A stretch of DNA of 64,000 nucleotides from Imperialibacter sp963977595 (GTDB lineage: Bacteria; Bacteroidota; Bacteroidia; Cytophagales; Cyclobacteriaceae). The stretch lies in assembly GCF_048007035.1 (NCBI RefSeq), contig NZ_CP180355.1, positions 4,588,001 to 4,652,000 on the forward strand, given 5' to 3'. The notes below the pieces were generated by a model that had not been told where the DNA came from, did not search any database, and saw only the letters and a program-made list of their open reading frames with translations. Of this stretch, positions 27,078 to 36,636 are shown piece by piece. Position numbers and translations under genes: made by a program. Numbering within the stretch: the first letter of the stretch is position 1; each line of letters opens with the position of its first letter.

Positions 27078-28199
27078 ATGGAATTAACTGCAACAGTACC
27101 GTCAACCTCTGGCGAAATTCAATGGAAGCAACTATGGAGCCTCGTGGCACTTTATGCGTCAGTGATCATAGGTTGGATTGCCTACTACAATTATCAGCCA
27201 ATCCTTCTTCATAAGTACAACTTCACTGACCTTACTCTGTTTCTTTTTATAGCTCAGGGTATTATTATGGTCGTTACCCCACCCATTGCCGGACTTTTGG
27301 GCGACAGGTTTAGAAAATCAAAAGGCAACAGGCTCCCGATCATTAGTGCGGGCATCAGCGCCGCTGCTATGGTATTTATGTCTGTAGCGTTTACGCTGAT
27401 CATGGATCCGGGAGAAACCTTTAAATGGATACTTCCTATCCTTATTGTGTTTTGGCTGGCATCAATGAGCATTTTCACAAGTCCCGCTATTTCGACGATA
27501 GACTTGTTCGCCCCAGCCAACAAACTGCCCCGGGCCATGGCTATTATCACAATTGTTTATGGTGCGTTGTATGCCCTTGAACCAGTGATTGTTGACCTGG
27601 TAGATTTTCTTGGCGCTCCTCTGACTTTCGTTGTTGGCGGTGTTATCACGGCAGGCTCAGGCTTTTTGATGAAGAAGAATATGGGCAAGAGTCTTGACGG
27701 TATTGTAACGGATGTTAAGAAGGAGGATACCAAAAAGTCCGATTACACTTATGCATTCATAGTGGGATTAGCGTTCGGCATTTCAACTACCATTCTTTTT
27801 AACTTGTTTCCAAACTGGCTTGAACCTAAAATAGGGCACGTTTTCGACGTAGGCAGCGGCGTGATTATATCTGTAGTGCTTTTTCTTTCCGCTGTATTCT
27901 CCCTGCCCATCAGTAGAATCGTAGAAAAACGCCCGCTCTACATATCACTGCTTGTTAGTATAGTGGCGATTTTTGCCATTATTTTTGCCATCTACTTTGT
28001 CGAGAGCTCGTACCTAACCCTTGCCCTGCTGTTGCTCTTCTCTTTTTTCTACAGTATGGTGTCAGTTTGCGGGCTTCCTTTGGCACTGAGTGTCATCAAT
28101 GATAAGAACAAGGTGTTTGGCGTTGGTATTTTCTTTGCTGGGTTCGAATTGCCCAACGGAATTCTCGAAGCGATATTGGTTGCTCAGGGGCTTTACTAA
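27078..28199 (+). CDS. MFS-type transporter
   Basis: 373 residues with about eleven hydrophobic segments. The loop 'GLLGDRFRKSKGNRLP' between the second and third helices is the MFS/GPH-like motif. A central cytoplasmic loop (about 205-225, 'VTDVKKEDTKKSD') separates two halves. The substrate is unknown. It ends 58 bp before fumarylacetoacetase on the same strand, so import of an aromatic compound or export of a breakdown product is possible but unproven. Confidence 0.75.
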   Translation: MELTATVPSTSGEIQWKQLWSLVALYASVIIGWIAYYNYQPILLHKYNFTDLTLFLFIAQGIIMVVTPPIAGLLGDRFRKSKGNRLPIISAGISAAAMVFMSVAFTLIMDPGETFKWILPILIVFWLASMSIFTSPAISTIDLFAPANKLPRAMAIITIVYGALYALEPVIVDLVDFLGAPLTFVVGGVITAGSGFLMKKNMGKSLDGIVTDVKKEDTKKSDYTYAFIVGLAFGISTTILFNLFPNWLEPKIGHVFDVGSGVIISVVLFLSAVFSLPISRIVEKRPLYISLLVSIVAIFAIIFAIYFVESSYLTLALLLLFSFFYSMVSVCGLPLALSVINDKNKVFGVGIFFAGFELPNGILEAILVAQGLY

Positions 28200-28257
28200 T
28201 TAAGATTCCTTGATCATTCTTTTAACTTTGCTGTAGTTGAAAGAACAAGACCCAAAG

Positions 28258-29532
28258 ATGATTATAACAGCAAACGATCCCTCATTAAAATCATGGGTAG
28301 AAGTCAGGCCAGGGTCTGACTTCCCCATTCAAAACCTTCCCTTCGGTATTTTTCAAACAGCGGACACCCAGCCCAGGGTGGGTGTGGCCATCGGCGACTA
28401 TGTGCTTGACCTCAAAATGCTGGCCCATGAAGGGTTTCTGGATGCACTTCTTATACCTGAATCGGTGTTTGCCCAGCCCTACCTCAATGAACTAATGGCT
28501 TTTGGAAAGGAAAAGACAAGTGCACTAAGGAACAGAATAGCCGACCTTCTCAATGATGAAAACGAAGACCTCAGAGACGAAGAGGATTTGCTCCCCGATC
28601 TCCTGGTGCCTATGAAAGAAGCAAAAATGCTCATGCCAGTGCTGGTGCGTGACTACACCGACTTCTATTCCAGTAAAGAGCACGCCACTAATGTTGGTAC
28701 TATGTTTCGGGATCCTGAAAATGCTTTGTTACCCAATTGGAAGCACTTGCCAGTGGGCTATCACGGACGGGCGTCGTCGATTATTGTGAGCGGAGAACCC
28801 ATCCGTCGGCCGAAAGGGCAGCGAAAGGACGGCGACAAAGACCAGCCGGTGTTTGGTCCCAGTGGTCGCCTCGACTTCGAGTTAGAAATGGCATTCATCA
28901 CCTGCAAAGAGAACAAGCTGGGAGAAAGTATTAGCACGGCTCAGGCAGATGACTACATCTTTGGCTTTGTGCTTTTCAACGACTGGTCGGCCCGTGACAT
29001 GCAAGCCTGGGAGTATGTGCCGCTCGGCCCGTTTCTTGCCAAAAATTTTGCGTCATCCATCTCGCCCTGGGTGGTGACCCTCGATGCTCTTGGACCATTC
29101 AGGGTGGCGGGGCCAAAACAGGAGCCGGAAGTTTTGTCTTACCTACAGGCCGAAGGTCTCAGTAATTTTGATATTAATCTCGAAGTGGGGATTCAGCCAA
29201 AAGGAAGTGCCGAGAAAGTGGTGTGCCGATCCAACTTCAAACACATGTACTGGAACATTCGCCAGCAGTTGGCCCACCACACCATCAACGGATGCAATAT
29301 CAATGTAGGCGATATGTATGCTTCCGGCACCATCAGTGGCCCCACGCCCGATAGCTATGGCTCCATGCTGGAGCTGGCCTGGAAGGGGACAAAGCCAATA
29401 CCTATGCCGGATGGTAGCACAAGAAGCTTTCTTCAGGATGGTGACATGGTAACCATGCGTGGCTTTGCAGAAAAAGATGGGATAAGAATTGGTTTTGGTG
29501 AAGTAAAGGCTGAAATTTTACCAGCTACTTAA
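28258..29532 (+). CDS. fahA: Fumarylacetoacetase
   Basis: 424 residues from ATG 28258; a TTG at 28237 is in frame but less likely. The family is unmistakable: 'DYTDFYSSKEHATNVGTMFR' with the metal Asp and catalytic His, 'LPVGYHGRASSIIVSG', 'GRLDFELEMAFI' with metal Glu residues, and 'FGFVLFNDWSARDMQAWEYVPLGPF'. It cleaves fumarylacetoacetate to fumarate and acetoacetate, the last step of tyrosine/homogentisate breakdown. The rest of the pathway (homogentisate dioxygenase, 4-HPPD) is not in this window. Confidence 0.96.
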   Translation: MIITANDPSLKSWVEVRPGSDFPIQNLPFGIFQTADTQPRVGVAIGDYVLDLKMLAHEGFLDALLIPESVFAQPYLNELMAFGKEKTSALRNRIADLLNDENEDLRDEEDLLPDLLVPMKEAKMLMPVLVRDYTDFYSSKEHATNVGTMFRDPENALLPNWKHLPVGYHGRASSIIVSGEPIRRPKGQRKDGDKDQPVFGPSGRLDFELEMAFITCKENKLGESISTAQADDYIFGFVLFNDWSARDMQAWEYVPLGPFLAKNFASSISPWVVTLDALGPFRVAGPKQEPEVLSYLQAEGLSNFDINLEVGIQPKGSAEKVVCRSNFKHMYWNIRQQLAHHTINGCNINVGDMYASGTISGPTPDSYGSMLELAWKGTKPIPMPDGSTRSFLQDGDMVTMRGFAEKDGIRIGFGEVKAEILPAT

Positions 29533-29542
29533 ACGCTGTCCT

Positions 29543-30169
29543 ATGAAATCCATTCTTCTTACACTTATGCTTGCAGGTTTTTTTATGGTTAAAGCCCAAC
29601 CAATCAAAGTGGCTTGTGTTGGCGACAGTATCACTGAAGGTCATGGCATTGACGAGGAAGAAAAACGATACCCGCAGGTACTGGGACAGCTGCTTGGCAA
29701 TGGTTACGAGGTTAGAAATTATGGCATCAGCGGCCGGACGCTTTTGAAACAGGGCGACTTTCCTTATTGGAACGAACCAAAGTACAAAGAGGTGTTGGCC
29801 TGGCAGCCCGACATCGTTGTCATCAAGCTTGGTACGAACGACAGCAAACCGCAAAACTGGAAATATAAGGGAGACTTTATTGACGAGTACCTGGAATTTA
29901 TCCAGTCATTTTCTTCGTTGCCAAGCCAGCCAAAAATTTACATTTGCCTGCCGGTACCGGTTTACAAAGACGCTTTTAGCATTACGGAAGAAGTGGTAAA
30001 AGGAGGAGTGATTCCCAGGGTGGAGCAAACGGCAAAAGAGGCCAAATTGAAAACGATTGACCTTTACAAAGCATTGTCAGGACATCCCGAAATGTTTCCT
30101 GATGGGGTACATCCTGATGCGGCCGGGGCAAACCTGATAGCCGAAGCTGTTTATAAAAAAATCAAATAG
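29543..30169 (+). CDS. Secreted SGNH/GDSL hydrolase
   Basis: 208 residues with signal peptide MKSILLTLMLAGFFMVKAQ. All four SGNH blocks are present: GDSITEG (Ser nucleophile), NYGISGRT (Gly), GTNDS (Asn) and DGVHP (Asp/His). It is a periplasmic or secreted esterase, acyl- or sugar-deacetylating by family. It starts 10 bp after fahA, and the flavin reductase starts 1 bp after it, so it is within the fahA transcript although its role there is unclear. Confidence 0.88.
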   Translation: MKSILLTLMLAGFFMVKAQPIKVACVGDSITEGHGIDEEEKRYPQVLGQLLGNGYEVRNYGISGRTLLKQGDFPYWNEPKYKEVLAWQPDIVVIKLGTNDSKPQNWKYKGDFIDEYLEFIQSFSSLPSQPKIYICLPVPVYKDAFSITEEVVKGGVIPRVEQTAKEAKLKTIDLYKALSGHPEMFPDGVHPDAAGANLIAEAVYKKIK

Positions 30170-30170
30170 G

Positions 30171-31070
30171 ATGGATCAGCTGATGACCATTGATCCGAAG
30201 GATGTAAGCGTGCCAGCTTTGCATGGGCTCATGCAGGGTGTGGTGGCTCCGAGGCCCATCGCTTTTGCCAGCACAGTTGATAAAGATGGAAAGGTCAATC
30301 TCAGCCCTTTCAGCTTTTTTAATATGTTCAGCTCCAATCCGCCGGTTCTTATTTTTTCCCCTTCCAGAAGGGTGCGGGACAATTCTACTAAGCACACACT
30401 GGACAATGTGCACGAACATGGGGAGGTGGTGATCAATATCGTGAGCTACGCCATGGTGCAACAAATGTCGCTGTCCAGTACAGAGTATGAGAAAGGGGTC
30501 AATGAGTTTATTAAAGCCGGGTTTACGGAAGTTCCTTCAGAAAAAGTGAAACCGCCCAGGGTAGGGGAGTCGCCGGCAGCTTTTGAATGTAAGGTGAAGC
30601 AGATTATTCCGCTCGGAGACCAGGGGGGCGCAGGCAATCTGGTGATTTGTGAGGTGTTGCTCATGCATTTCAAAAAAGAGATACTGGATGAGCAGGGTAG
30701 GGTGGATACGGAAAAAGTGGACACAGTTGCCCGCATGGGAGGCAATTGGTATTGCAGAGCCCACGGGGAGGCTTTGTTTGAAGTGCCAAAACCGCTGGAG
30801 AAAAAGGGAATGGGTGTGGACCAACTGCCGGAGCGCATCAGACTCAGCAGTGTGCTCACAGGCAATGACCTCGGCATGCTCGGTAACGTGGAGCACCTGC
30901 CCAGCGACGCCGAGGTAAGAGAGTACCATAAGCACGAGAAAGTACAACTGCTCGTCGAGGAATACGAAAATGACCCTACTGGTTTCGAGGAGGCCCTGCA
31001 TCAGCTCGCCCAGCAATACCTGCATGATGGGTATGTGGAGATAGCGTGGAAGATATTGTTGCAGATGTAG
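30171..31070 (+). CDS. Flavin reductase-like FMN-binding split-barrel protein
   Basis: 299 residues. The N-terminal 200 residues are a flavin reductase-type split barrel ('MQGVVAPRPIAFASTVDKDGKVNLSPFSFFNMFSSNPPVLIFSPS', 'NVHEHGEVVINIVS'). The C-terminal 100 residues are helical and specific to this subgroup. It would bind FMN and may act as a reductase or oxidoreductase. It starts 1 bp after the SGNH hydrolase stop. Flavin reductase genes of this kind are often found beside fumarylacetoacetase in Bacteroidota, which supports a link to aromatic amino-acid breakdown. Confidence 0.85.
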   Translation: MDQLMTIDPKDVSVPALHGLMQGVVAPRPIAFASTVDKDGKVNLSPFSFFNMFSSNPPVLIFSPSRRVRDNSTKHTLDNVHEHGEVVINIVSYAMVQQMSLSSTEYEKGVNEFIKAGFTEVPSEKVKPPRVGESPAAFECKVKQIIPLGDQGGAGNLVICEVLLMHFKKEILDEQGRVDTEKVDTVARMGGNWYCRAHGEALFEVPKPLEKKGMGVDQLPERIRLSSVLTGNDLGMLGNVEHLPSDAEVREYHKHEKVQLLVEEYENDPTGFEEALHQLAQQYLHDGYVEIAWKILLQM

Positions 31071-31077
31071 AAAGAGT

Positions 31078-31114
31078 AGAAAAAAGGAAAGCCATCCCTT
31101 TCAGGGACGGCCTT
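31078..31114 (-). terminator. Terminator of the haem operon
   Basis: Stem AA-A-GCC-A-TCCC / GGGA-C-GGC-C-TT (31088-31098 with 31104-31114) with three mismatches. On the minus strand it is followed by TTTCCTTTTTT. It lies 64 bp after the hmuY stop and 18 bp beyond the end of the convergent flavin reductase gene. Confidence 0.5.
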
Positions 31115-31177
31115 GCCTACTACTACATCCTATTTAAACTACTTGTTATTCAGTAAACTCTTAGCAGCCAGGATGCT

Positions 31178-32596
31178 TCAGTCAAGCAATTCGTAGGCTA
31201 TCTGTGGTTTTCCACGTTCGCCCCCCTGCATCAGTGCAGTGAATTTCAGTTTGTAGTAGTTGCCACTTGCATCTTTGATCACGTAAAACCTGTCTTCACG
31301 CACACCCGGTTGACTTCCGCCAGGCCCGCCAGTCACTCTCCAGGTTGAACCAATTGACGCCTGGCTTTCGCTGAATTCCAGGCTGGCTATGTCGCTGCTG
31401 CTAAAGCTTTCGTAACTTTTAGTTGCTGTCAGCACCATGGCTGTTTCCACTCCGGCTGTATTTTGCAATACTATGTCCTGGAAATAGTAAGGGATAAGGC
31501 CACTTCCAAAATTGGTGGAATTCATGAAGCCAGTCCAGGCAATGTCCCACTTGTCTTTGGCCGGTTCTACGTCCACGACGCCATCCTCGAAGTGTGCGTA
31601 AACGAATTGCTGTCCTTCCACTTTGTCAATTTCTATTTCCTCAAAAGTGGTAGCGGAAATGTCGGCATACTGAAGCAGGTAGCCGTCTGCTGTTTGAGTT
31701 ATTTTGATTTTTTGCCATCCTCTTGTTTCGCCCGGAGCAGCCGCAGTAGCGGCCGGTGCTTCGCCCCGGTTAATGATGTACACAACATTTTCATCTGCAG
31801 TAGCTGATACTTCAGCAATGGCAGTTTTGCTCAAATCCCCACTTGGATCATCAATCCAGCCAAAAGCGGTGGTCGAAAAGGCGTTGATACTCATAGTTGC
31901 TGCAAAGCCAACTGTGTCCGAAGCAGTTACTTCAGCCAGATCAGTCTTTTCCAGTACCTGGGCAAACATAGTAACCGATGAGTTGAGAATTACTTTGAAG
32001 TCGCTGCCAGAGTAAAACCCAAGGTCCCAACTGTCACGGTTCACTGCTGTTTGGCGGTTGGCACTCAGGTCGATAAACACTTTGTTGGGGTAGGTAGTAC
32101 CTCCTCCTTCGATGACGATCTGGCCTTGTGCCGCCAGTATCTCCGCAAAGCTGAGCGTCATGGTGGCGGTGGTGCCAGGCAAAAGCCCATCGGTAGAAGT
32201 TGAGAGGGTAAACGTGATCACCTCATCTCCGTCGAAAAGTGCTCCATCCACCTTAGAAACTGTGAAGGATGCCTGCTCGGCACCTTCAGCAACTGTAAGA
32301 GCGATGACGCCGTTACTCGCTGCGGGTGTGGTGGTGAATTTGGTTCCGTAGGCAATGTTTTCTCCGGAAAGCTCTACCGTGATTTCAGCGGTTGCCACAT
32401 CCAGTGCTCGTGAAAATGAGAGAACCACGTCAAGTTCGCTTTCTTCTTCAGTAATGCTTTGCTGAGCGGATGGAAAATTGACAAGGTTGTCGGGAAGCGC
32501 CGGCTCATCGTCGCCGCATGCTGTTAAAATAGCCATAGAGCATATTGATAGAGCGAAATATTTGGCCGCTATCCAATGTGTAATTGTATACTTCAT
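31178..32596 (-). CDS. hmuY: HmuY-like haem-binding lipoprotein
   Basis: 472 residues. Lipoprotein signal 'LSICSMAILTACGDD'; an N-terminal Calx-beta-like domain (about 35-155, 'AQQSITEEESELDVVLSFSRALDVATAEITVELSG'); then a HmuY-type domain with 'NRDSWDLGFYSGSDFKVILNSS', 'KWDIAWTGFMN' and 'DRFYVIKDASGNYYKLKFTAL'. HmuY proteins are surface lipoproteins that take haem from host or environmental haemoproteins and pass it to a TonB-dependent receptor. The receptor gene is directly upstream (55-bp gap). Whether the His/Met ligands of Porphyromonas HmuY are conserved cannot be judged without alignment. It is larger than HmuY because of the extra beta domain. Confidence 0.85.
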   Translation of the reverse strand: MKYTITHWIAAKYFALSICSMAILTACGDDEPALPDNLVNFPSAQQSITEEESELDVVLSFSRALDVATAEITVELSGENIAYGTKFTTTPAASNGVIALTVAEGAEQASFTVSKVDGALFDGDEVITFTLSTSTDGLLPGTTATMTLSFAEILAAQGQIVIEGGGTTYPNKVFIDLSANRQTAVNRDSWDLGFYSGSDFKVILNSSVTMFAQVLEKTDLAEVTASDTVGFAATMSINAFSTTAFGWIDDPSGDLSKTAIAEVSATADENVVYIINRGEAPAATAAAPGETRGWQKIKITQTADGYLLQYADISATTFEEIEIDKVEGQQFVYAHFEDGVVDVEPAKDKWDIAWTGFMNSTNFGSGLIPYYFQDIVLQNTAGVETAMVLTATKSYESFSSSDIASLEFSESQASIGSTWRVTGGPGGSQPGVREDRFYVIKDASGNYYKLKFTALMQGGERGKPQIAYELLD

Positions 32597-32651
32597 CGTT
32601 AATTTTAATTAGACTTATTATAAATAGATTTCTAAATTTTTTTACTCTCGT

Positions 32652-34682
32652 TTACTTGTTCAGGTTAAAATTCAGCCCCAAAAAGTAAGATCTTCCATAA
32701 CCAATTGGCCTGGCACCGCCCGTGCTGTGGGTTCCGCCTGTGTCGGTGGACGTGTTGTTTACATTCGTCACATTGAGGAGGTTTCTTACTCCCAGAGTGG
32801 CATTCAGGTAGCCGAACAATTGTTTTCTGGCAGTAAAGTCCATCATGTGGTACCCATCAATTTTGGCTAGCCGAATGGTTTCGCTGCCAGCGTCGTCAGT
32901 GCCAACTTCATAGTTAGGCAACGAGCCAGTATACTTATAGAATAGATTGAACGTCAGCCCGGCAGGCTCCAGTTGATAGGTGGTTACCAGGTTCGCTTCA
33001 GGCGTCCATGTGAATTCGGGAAGCTCACTATCGTCTTCTATTAGTTGGTTGTATCGCCCGGTGTAGGAAACCCCCACTTTTACTTCAAGGGCCTTGTCTG
33101 TATAGGTGGTGTTCCACATGAGTCCCTTTGTTTTAAACTTATCAATATTGATGTAGGTAGTTATCAGACTGTTGCTGGGTTTCTGTCCGTAGCTAATCAT
33201 GTTATCGACTGCGTTATAGAAACTATTCAGTGTCATGTCAATCCTCGATTTGGCTGTGCTCATCACCTTCCAGCTAAGTCCACCATTTACACTGTGAGAT
33301 AGTTCGGCCTCCAGGTCGGGGTTTCCTTCGATGGAATGGCTGGCGTCGTAGAAGTTGAAGTACAGCTCTCTCAACGATGGCGCCCTGAAGCCTCTTGCGT
33401 AGGCAGCCCTTAGTACCAGGTTGTCGGTTAGCTTAAACTTAGTGTTGATCGAAGGAACTGCTGGTGGTGCCTGGTACACAGAGTTTTGAATGACCCGAAA
33501 GCCAGGCCTGATAATTATTCTGTCACTAGGGGTGTATTCAGTGGAAAAGAAGAAAGCGTAGTCGTTCAACCAGGGAGCGTCGGCACTGATGCGGCCACCT
33601 TCTCCCTGTTCGAGGTTGATATCGTAGCCCGGCTGAAACGACCACTGAGGTGAAAGCTGGTACTGGAACGTTCCTCTCAGACTAACACCGTCGTACGAAG
33701 AGATGTCTTGCAAACCTGCGCCAAGAGCCAGCCTTACATCACCAGTGTCCTGATCCACTGTGGTTGTGAGCGTGCGCCTGCTAAAATTGATAAGAGAAAC
33801 AGCACCATTATAGCTCAATTTTTCAAATAACCTGGCTTGCCCCTGCAACTGGTGGTTAAACCTTTTGGTGATATACTCCTGATCAAGTGCCTCGCCACCA
33901 TTGAAAACGCCCGGGTTTTGGATAGACTCGTCCAGATAGTCGAGCTTGTAGAAAATGTTTGATTTATCATTTCTGAAGCCGATGAGCCCGCTGCTCAGCC
34001 ATTGGTTTTTTGGGTGCCATTGCTTGTCCCGGCCCGTGGCATTTCCCTGCCAACCATAAAACTGGTTGTGGCTCACTCTTGCCTGGGTATACACTTTGCC
34101 CAGCGTATAGCCTGCACCCATGCTTTGATTATGAACGCCCTTGTCGAACCCGTATTCCGATCCGGCGGTCTCTTCCTGCACCCTGGCATCCAGTGAGAGC
34201 TTGTCGTTCTCCGGCTTTTTGGTAATAATATTGATGACTCCTGCCAGCGCATCAGCACCATACACTACCGACATGGGCCCTTCCACTATCTCTATTTTCT
34301 CGATGTTGTTGACATCGACCTGATTTAGGGCACCAGAATTAGAGGTGCCCTCCCTCGTAATCAAAGGCATGCCATCTATCAACACTTTGATGTTTTGACC
34401 GCCCAGCCCTTGCAGTGTCATACTCGATTCACCAAGCGCCATGTCCTGAGAAAACCTCACATTGAGTTCCGTCTGTAGCACATCCTGCAAACGATTAGCT
34501 CCCTGTGACTGGATTCTTTCCATGGCAATGGTTCTCACCTGATACACCGACCTACTGGCCGATTGAGGTTCAAACTGGCCTGTGATAACAATGTCGTCCA
34601 TTACATAGCTTTTCAGGCTATCCTGCGCCACGAGGCCAGAATGAAGAACCAAAAGACAGGTGAAGAGAAAAACTATTCGCAT
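32652..34682 (-). CDS. hmuR: TonB-dependent haem receptor
   Basis: About 676 residues from ATG 34682; a farther Met at 34721 overlaps hmuS. Signal peptide 'IVFLFTCLLVLHSGLVAQ'; a TonB-box-like 'DDIVITGQFEP'; plug domain with 'LQDVLQTELNVRFSQDMALGESSMTLQGLGGQNIKVLIDGMPL' and 'IEKIEIVEGPMSVVYGADALAGVINIIT'; then a 22-strand barrel ending in 'SYFLGLNFNLNK' with a terminal aromatic/hydrophobic pattern. It moves haem across the outer membrane using TonB energy. It lies 2 bp after hmuS and ahead of hmuY, so all act together. The gene name rests on context. Confidence 0.88.
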   Translation of the reverse strand: MRIVFLFTCLLVLHSGLVAQDSLKSYVMDDIVITGQFEPQSASRSVYQVRTIAMERIQSQGANRLQDVLQTELNVRFSQDMALGESSMTLQGLGGQNIKVLIDGMPLITREGTSNSGALNQVDVNNIEKIEIVEGPMSVVYGADALAGVINIITKKPENDKLSLDARVQEETAGSEYGFDKGVHNQSMGAGYTLGKVYTQARVSHNQFYGWQGNATGRDKQWHPKNQWLSSGLIGFRNDKSNIFYKLDYLDESIQNPGVFNGGEALDQEYITKRFNHQLQGQARLFEKLSYNGAVSLINFSRRTLTTTVDQDTGDVRLALGAGLQDISSYDGVSLRGTFQYQLSPQWSFQPGYDINLEQGEGGRISADAPWLNDYAFFFSTEYTPSDRIIIRPGFRVIQNSVYQAPPAVPSINTKFKLTDNLVLRAAYARGFRAPSLRELYFNFYDASHSIEGNPDLEAELSHSVNGGLSWKVMSTAKSRIDMTLNSFYNAVDNMISYGQKPSNSLITTYINIDKFKTKGLMWNTTYTDKALEVKVGVSYTGRYNQLIEDDSELPEFTWTPEANLVTTYQLEPAGLTFNLFYKYTGSLPNYEVGTDDAGSETIRLAKIDGYHMMDFTARKQLFGYLNATLGVRNLLNVTNVNNTSTDTGGTHSTGGARPIGYGRSYFLGLNFNLNK

Positions 34683-34684
34683 CT

Positions 34685-35764
34685 CTATAGCTTTGGTAGT
34701 GAGTCGACCAATTGTTTCCATGCCTCCAATTCAGGGATGCCTGGTTTTCTAAGGCCAAAAAACTGGGCAATCATATTTTTCTCGGCGTCAAACACTTCTA
34801 TGCTGGTAACATTGCCTTCTGACGTGGGTTTGCGCACTACCCAGGCAGTTTGGCTGGCCTCCAGCTTCAGGTGCATGTTGAATTCCGGGTCAAGGACATT
34901 GAGCCATTTTTCCTGGCTTTCGAGAAGGCGGATCGTTTTTACCTTTCCTTGCTGTATTTGCAGGTTGCCCCGGTTGCCTGCAAAAATCATGATGGGAAGT
35001 TTGGTGCTTGCGGCAGTTTCGAGTACCTGCTGAAGGTTGTCGGTGCTTATGGGGTAACTAAAAGTGCCATTGGCAATCTCAAGCGCCTTGTAGCGATGCA
35101 CGTTGTGCCTTTTCAGCACGCCAAAGAAGTCGTGGGTATCTTTTAATTCACTCCATTCTTGAAGAAAGGCGGGTTTGTCGACGGAGTCTCCAAAGGTGGG
35201 TTGGCTGTATGGCTCCACCCTTTGCCCCGGCTCCTGGTTGTCGGATCGGTAGTCTTCAACAATTTTCAGAAAGGCGTCGTTGTTGCTTTTTTCTTGCAGA
35301 TAAATTTTGGTGATCGCCTCTCCGGCCTTATCGAAAATCTGCAAGCTGGTGAGTGTTCTGTCGCCTTTGGTCATTTGGTGGGCAAACCCCACATGCCAGG
35401 CGCTAAAGAATACACGGGTTTCGATAGGGCCAATCACCGTTCCCATGGCTCTTTCACCTTCGCCAAAAGTCTCCACTTTCTGGAATTTACCCTTGTGTTC
35501 CAGCACACATGCGTCATTTCTGGTTAACGACATCACGTAGCCAAGCTCCGGTAGTCGTTTCAAAAAATCGGGCCAGCTTCGTTCAGGAGTAGCTTCCAGT
35601 CTCACGCAGGCAGGGCCCACCTCTGTGGCCAAAAGTTCTGCTTCACTAACTCCCAGCTCCTGAGCAGCATTTCTGATTCTTACAGTGGGTTGTGCGGCTT
35701 GAATCTCTGCCCAGGCTTTTTTTAGTGCCTGTACATCAGCTTTGTCAATCGTTAAGTTTTCCAT
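34685..35764 (-). CDS. hmuS: Hemin-degrading factor (HmuS/HemS family)
   Basis: 359 residues built of two similar halves, as in HemS/ChuS: first 'VMSLTRNDACVLEHKGKFQKVETFGEGERAMGTVIGPIETRVFFSAWHVGFA' and second 'TKLPIMIFAGNRGNLQIQQGKVKTIRLLESQEKWLNVLDPEFNMHLKLEASQTAWVVRKPT'. The conserved haem-ligating His is present in the second half ('NMHL'). It binds haem in the cytoplasm and may degrade it or hand it on. It starts within the hmuV stop codon (1-bp overlap) and is followed by the receptor. Confidence 0.92.
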   Translation of the reverse strand: MENLTIDKADVQALKKAWAEIQAAQPTVRIRNAAQELGVSEAELLATEVGPACVRLEATPERSWPDFLKRLPELGYVMSLTRNDACVLEHKGKFQKVETFGEGERAMGTVIGPIETRVFFSAWHVGFAHQMTKGDRTLTSLQIFDKAGEAITKIYLQEKSNNDAFLKIVEDYRSDNQEPGQRVEPYSQPTFGDSVDKPAFLQEWSELKDTHDFFGVLKRHNVHRYKALEIANGTFSYPISTDNLQQVLETAASTKLPIMIFAGNRGNLQIQQGKVKTIRLLESQEKWLNVLDPEFNMHLKLEASQTAWVVRKPTSEGNVTSIEVFDAEKNMIAQFFGLRKPGIPELEAWKQLVDSLPKL

Positions 35765-36636
35765 TATCTGCTATTTATAGTTTCGTTCAAAAGGGATGTA
35801 TTTTCAAAAGGGATGGAACCCTTTGTGTATATCATAGGTATGTCACTATTCTCACCGTAAATCAGCTCGACTGGGTAGGAAAACGTATGCTCGATCATTT
35901 CCTTTCGGAGCATAAGTTGACTAGGCCCCTGGCCCACTTCTTTGCCATTTTTCAGGAAGAGAAAGTAGTCGGCATACTGAGCCGCAAGGTTGAGGTCATG
36001 TATCACAGCGGCTACCCCATATCCACGTTCCACGCACCTTTGCCGAACTATGTCGAGCAAGCCATGCTGTTGTGCTATGTCGAGGCTTGAGGTCGGTTCA
36101 TCTAGCAGCAGGTAAGTCGGATGCTCCTGCTGGTCGTGCAATTGAGCAAGTACCCTGGCCAGGTTCACCCTTTGCTGCTCGCCGCCCGACAGTGTTTGGT
36201 AGACTCTGTGCTTGAGGTGGTAAACATCTGCCTCCCTCATCACCTCCTCTGCAATTTCTTTGTTTTGGCTGTTGGTTGTGCTGTGGGGTGTTCTTCCGAG
36301 TATCACCACCTCTTCTGCGATAAAGGCCAGGCTCAGATGGGTTTTTTGCGGCAGTACTGCTCTTGTCAATGCCAACTCCTTGGGAGAATAGGTGGGTATT
36401 GCCTGACTGTTGATGCTGATTTCCCCGTCGTCAGGGAGTATGTCCCGGCATAGCGCTTTTAAAAGCGTTGACTTGCCGGCGCCATTAGGGCCAACAATGG
36501 CAGTGAACTTTCCTGGGAAAACAGCAACCGATACCTGGTCGAGTATTTTTTTACTGCCTACAGAATAACTTATATTTTTTCCCTGATACAAGAGAGTCCG
36601 GTTAAATCTGAATTCTTTTTTTTCTGGCTGAGGCAA
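35764..36636 (-). CDS. hmuV: Haem ABC transporter ATP-binding protein
   Basis: Up to 290 residues. Walker A 'VGPNGAGKST', Q-loop 'VLPQKTH', signature 'LSGGEQQRV', Walker B 'YLLLDEPTSSLD', and H-loop 'AAVIHDLN' are all intact. No ATG is available: the frame opens at a TTG (36636) inside hmuU, and a second TTG at 36591 lies after the hmuU stop and gives a more typical N-terminus (LYQGKNISYSVG). It powers haem import through HmuU. Confidence 0.92.
   Translation of the reverse strand: MPQPEKKEFRFNRTLLYQGKNISYSVGSKKILDQVSVAVFPGKFTAIVGPNGAGKSTLLKALCRDILPDDGEISINSQAIPTYSPKELALTRAVLPQKTHLSLAFIAEEVVILGRTPHSTTNSQNKEIAEEVMREADVYHLKHRVYQTLSGGEQQRVNLARVLAQLHDQQEHPTYLLLDEPTSSLDIAQQHGLLDIVRQRCVERGYGVAAVIHDLNLAAQYADYFLFLKNGKEVGQGPSQLMLRKEMIEHTFSYPVELIYGENSDIPMIYTKGSIPFENTSLLNETINSR

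Noticed and set aside
28210..28230. TAACTTTG as a Bacteroidota promoter of fahA
   Set aside because: It fits the TAnnTTTG -7 consensus, but the nearest TTG lies only 10 bp upstream, too close for a -33 element.
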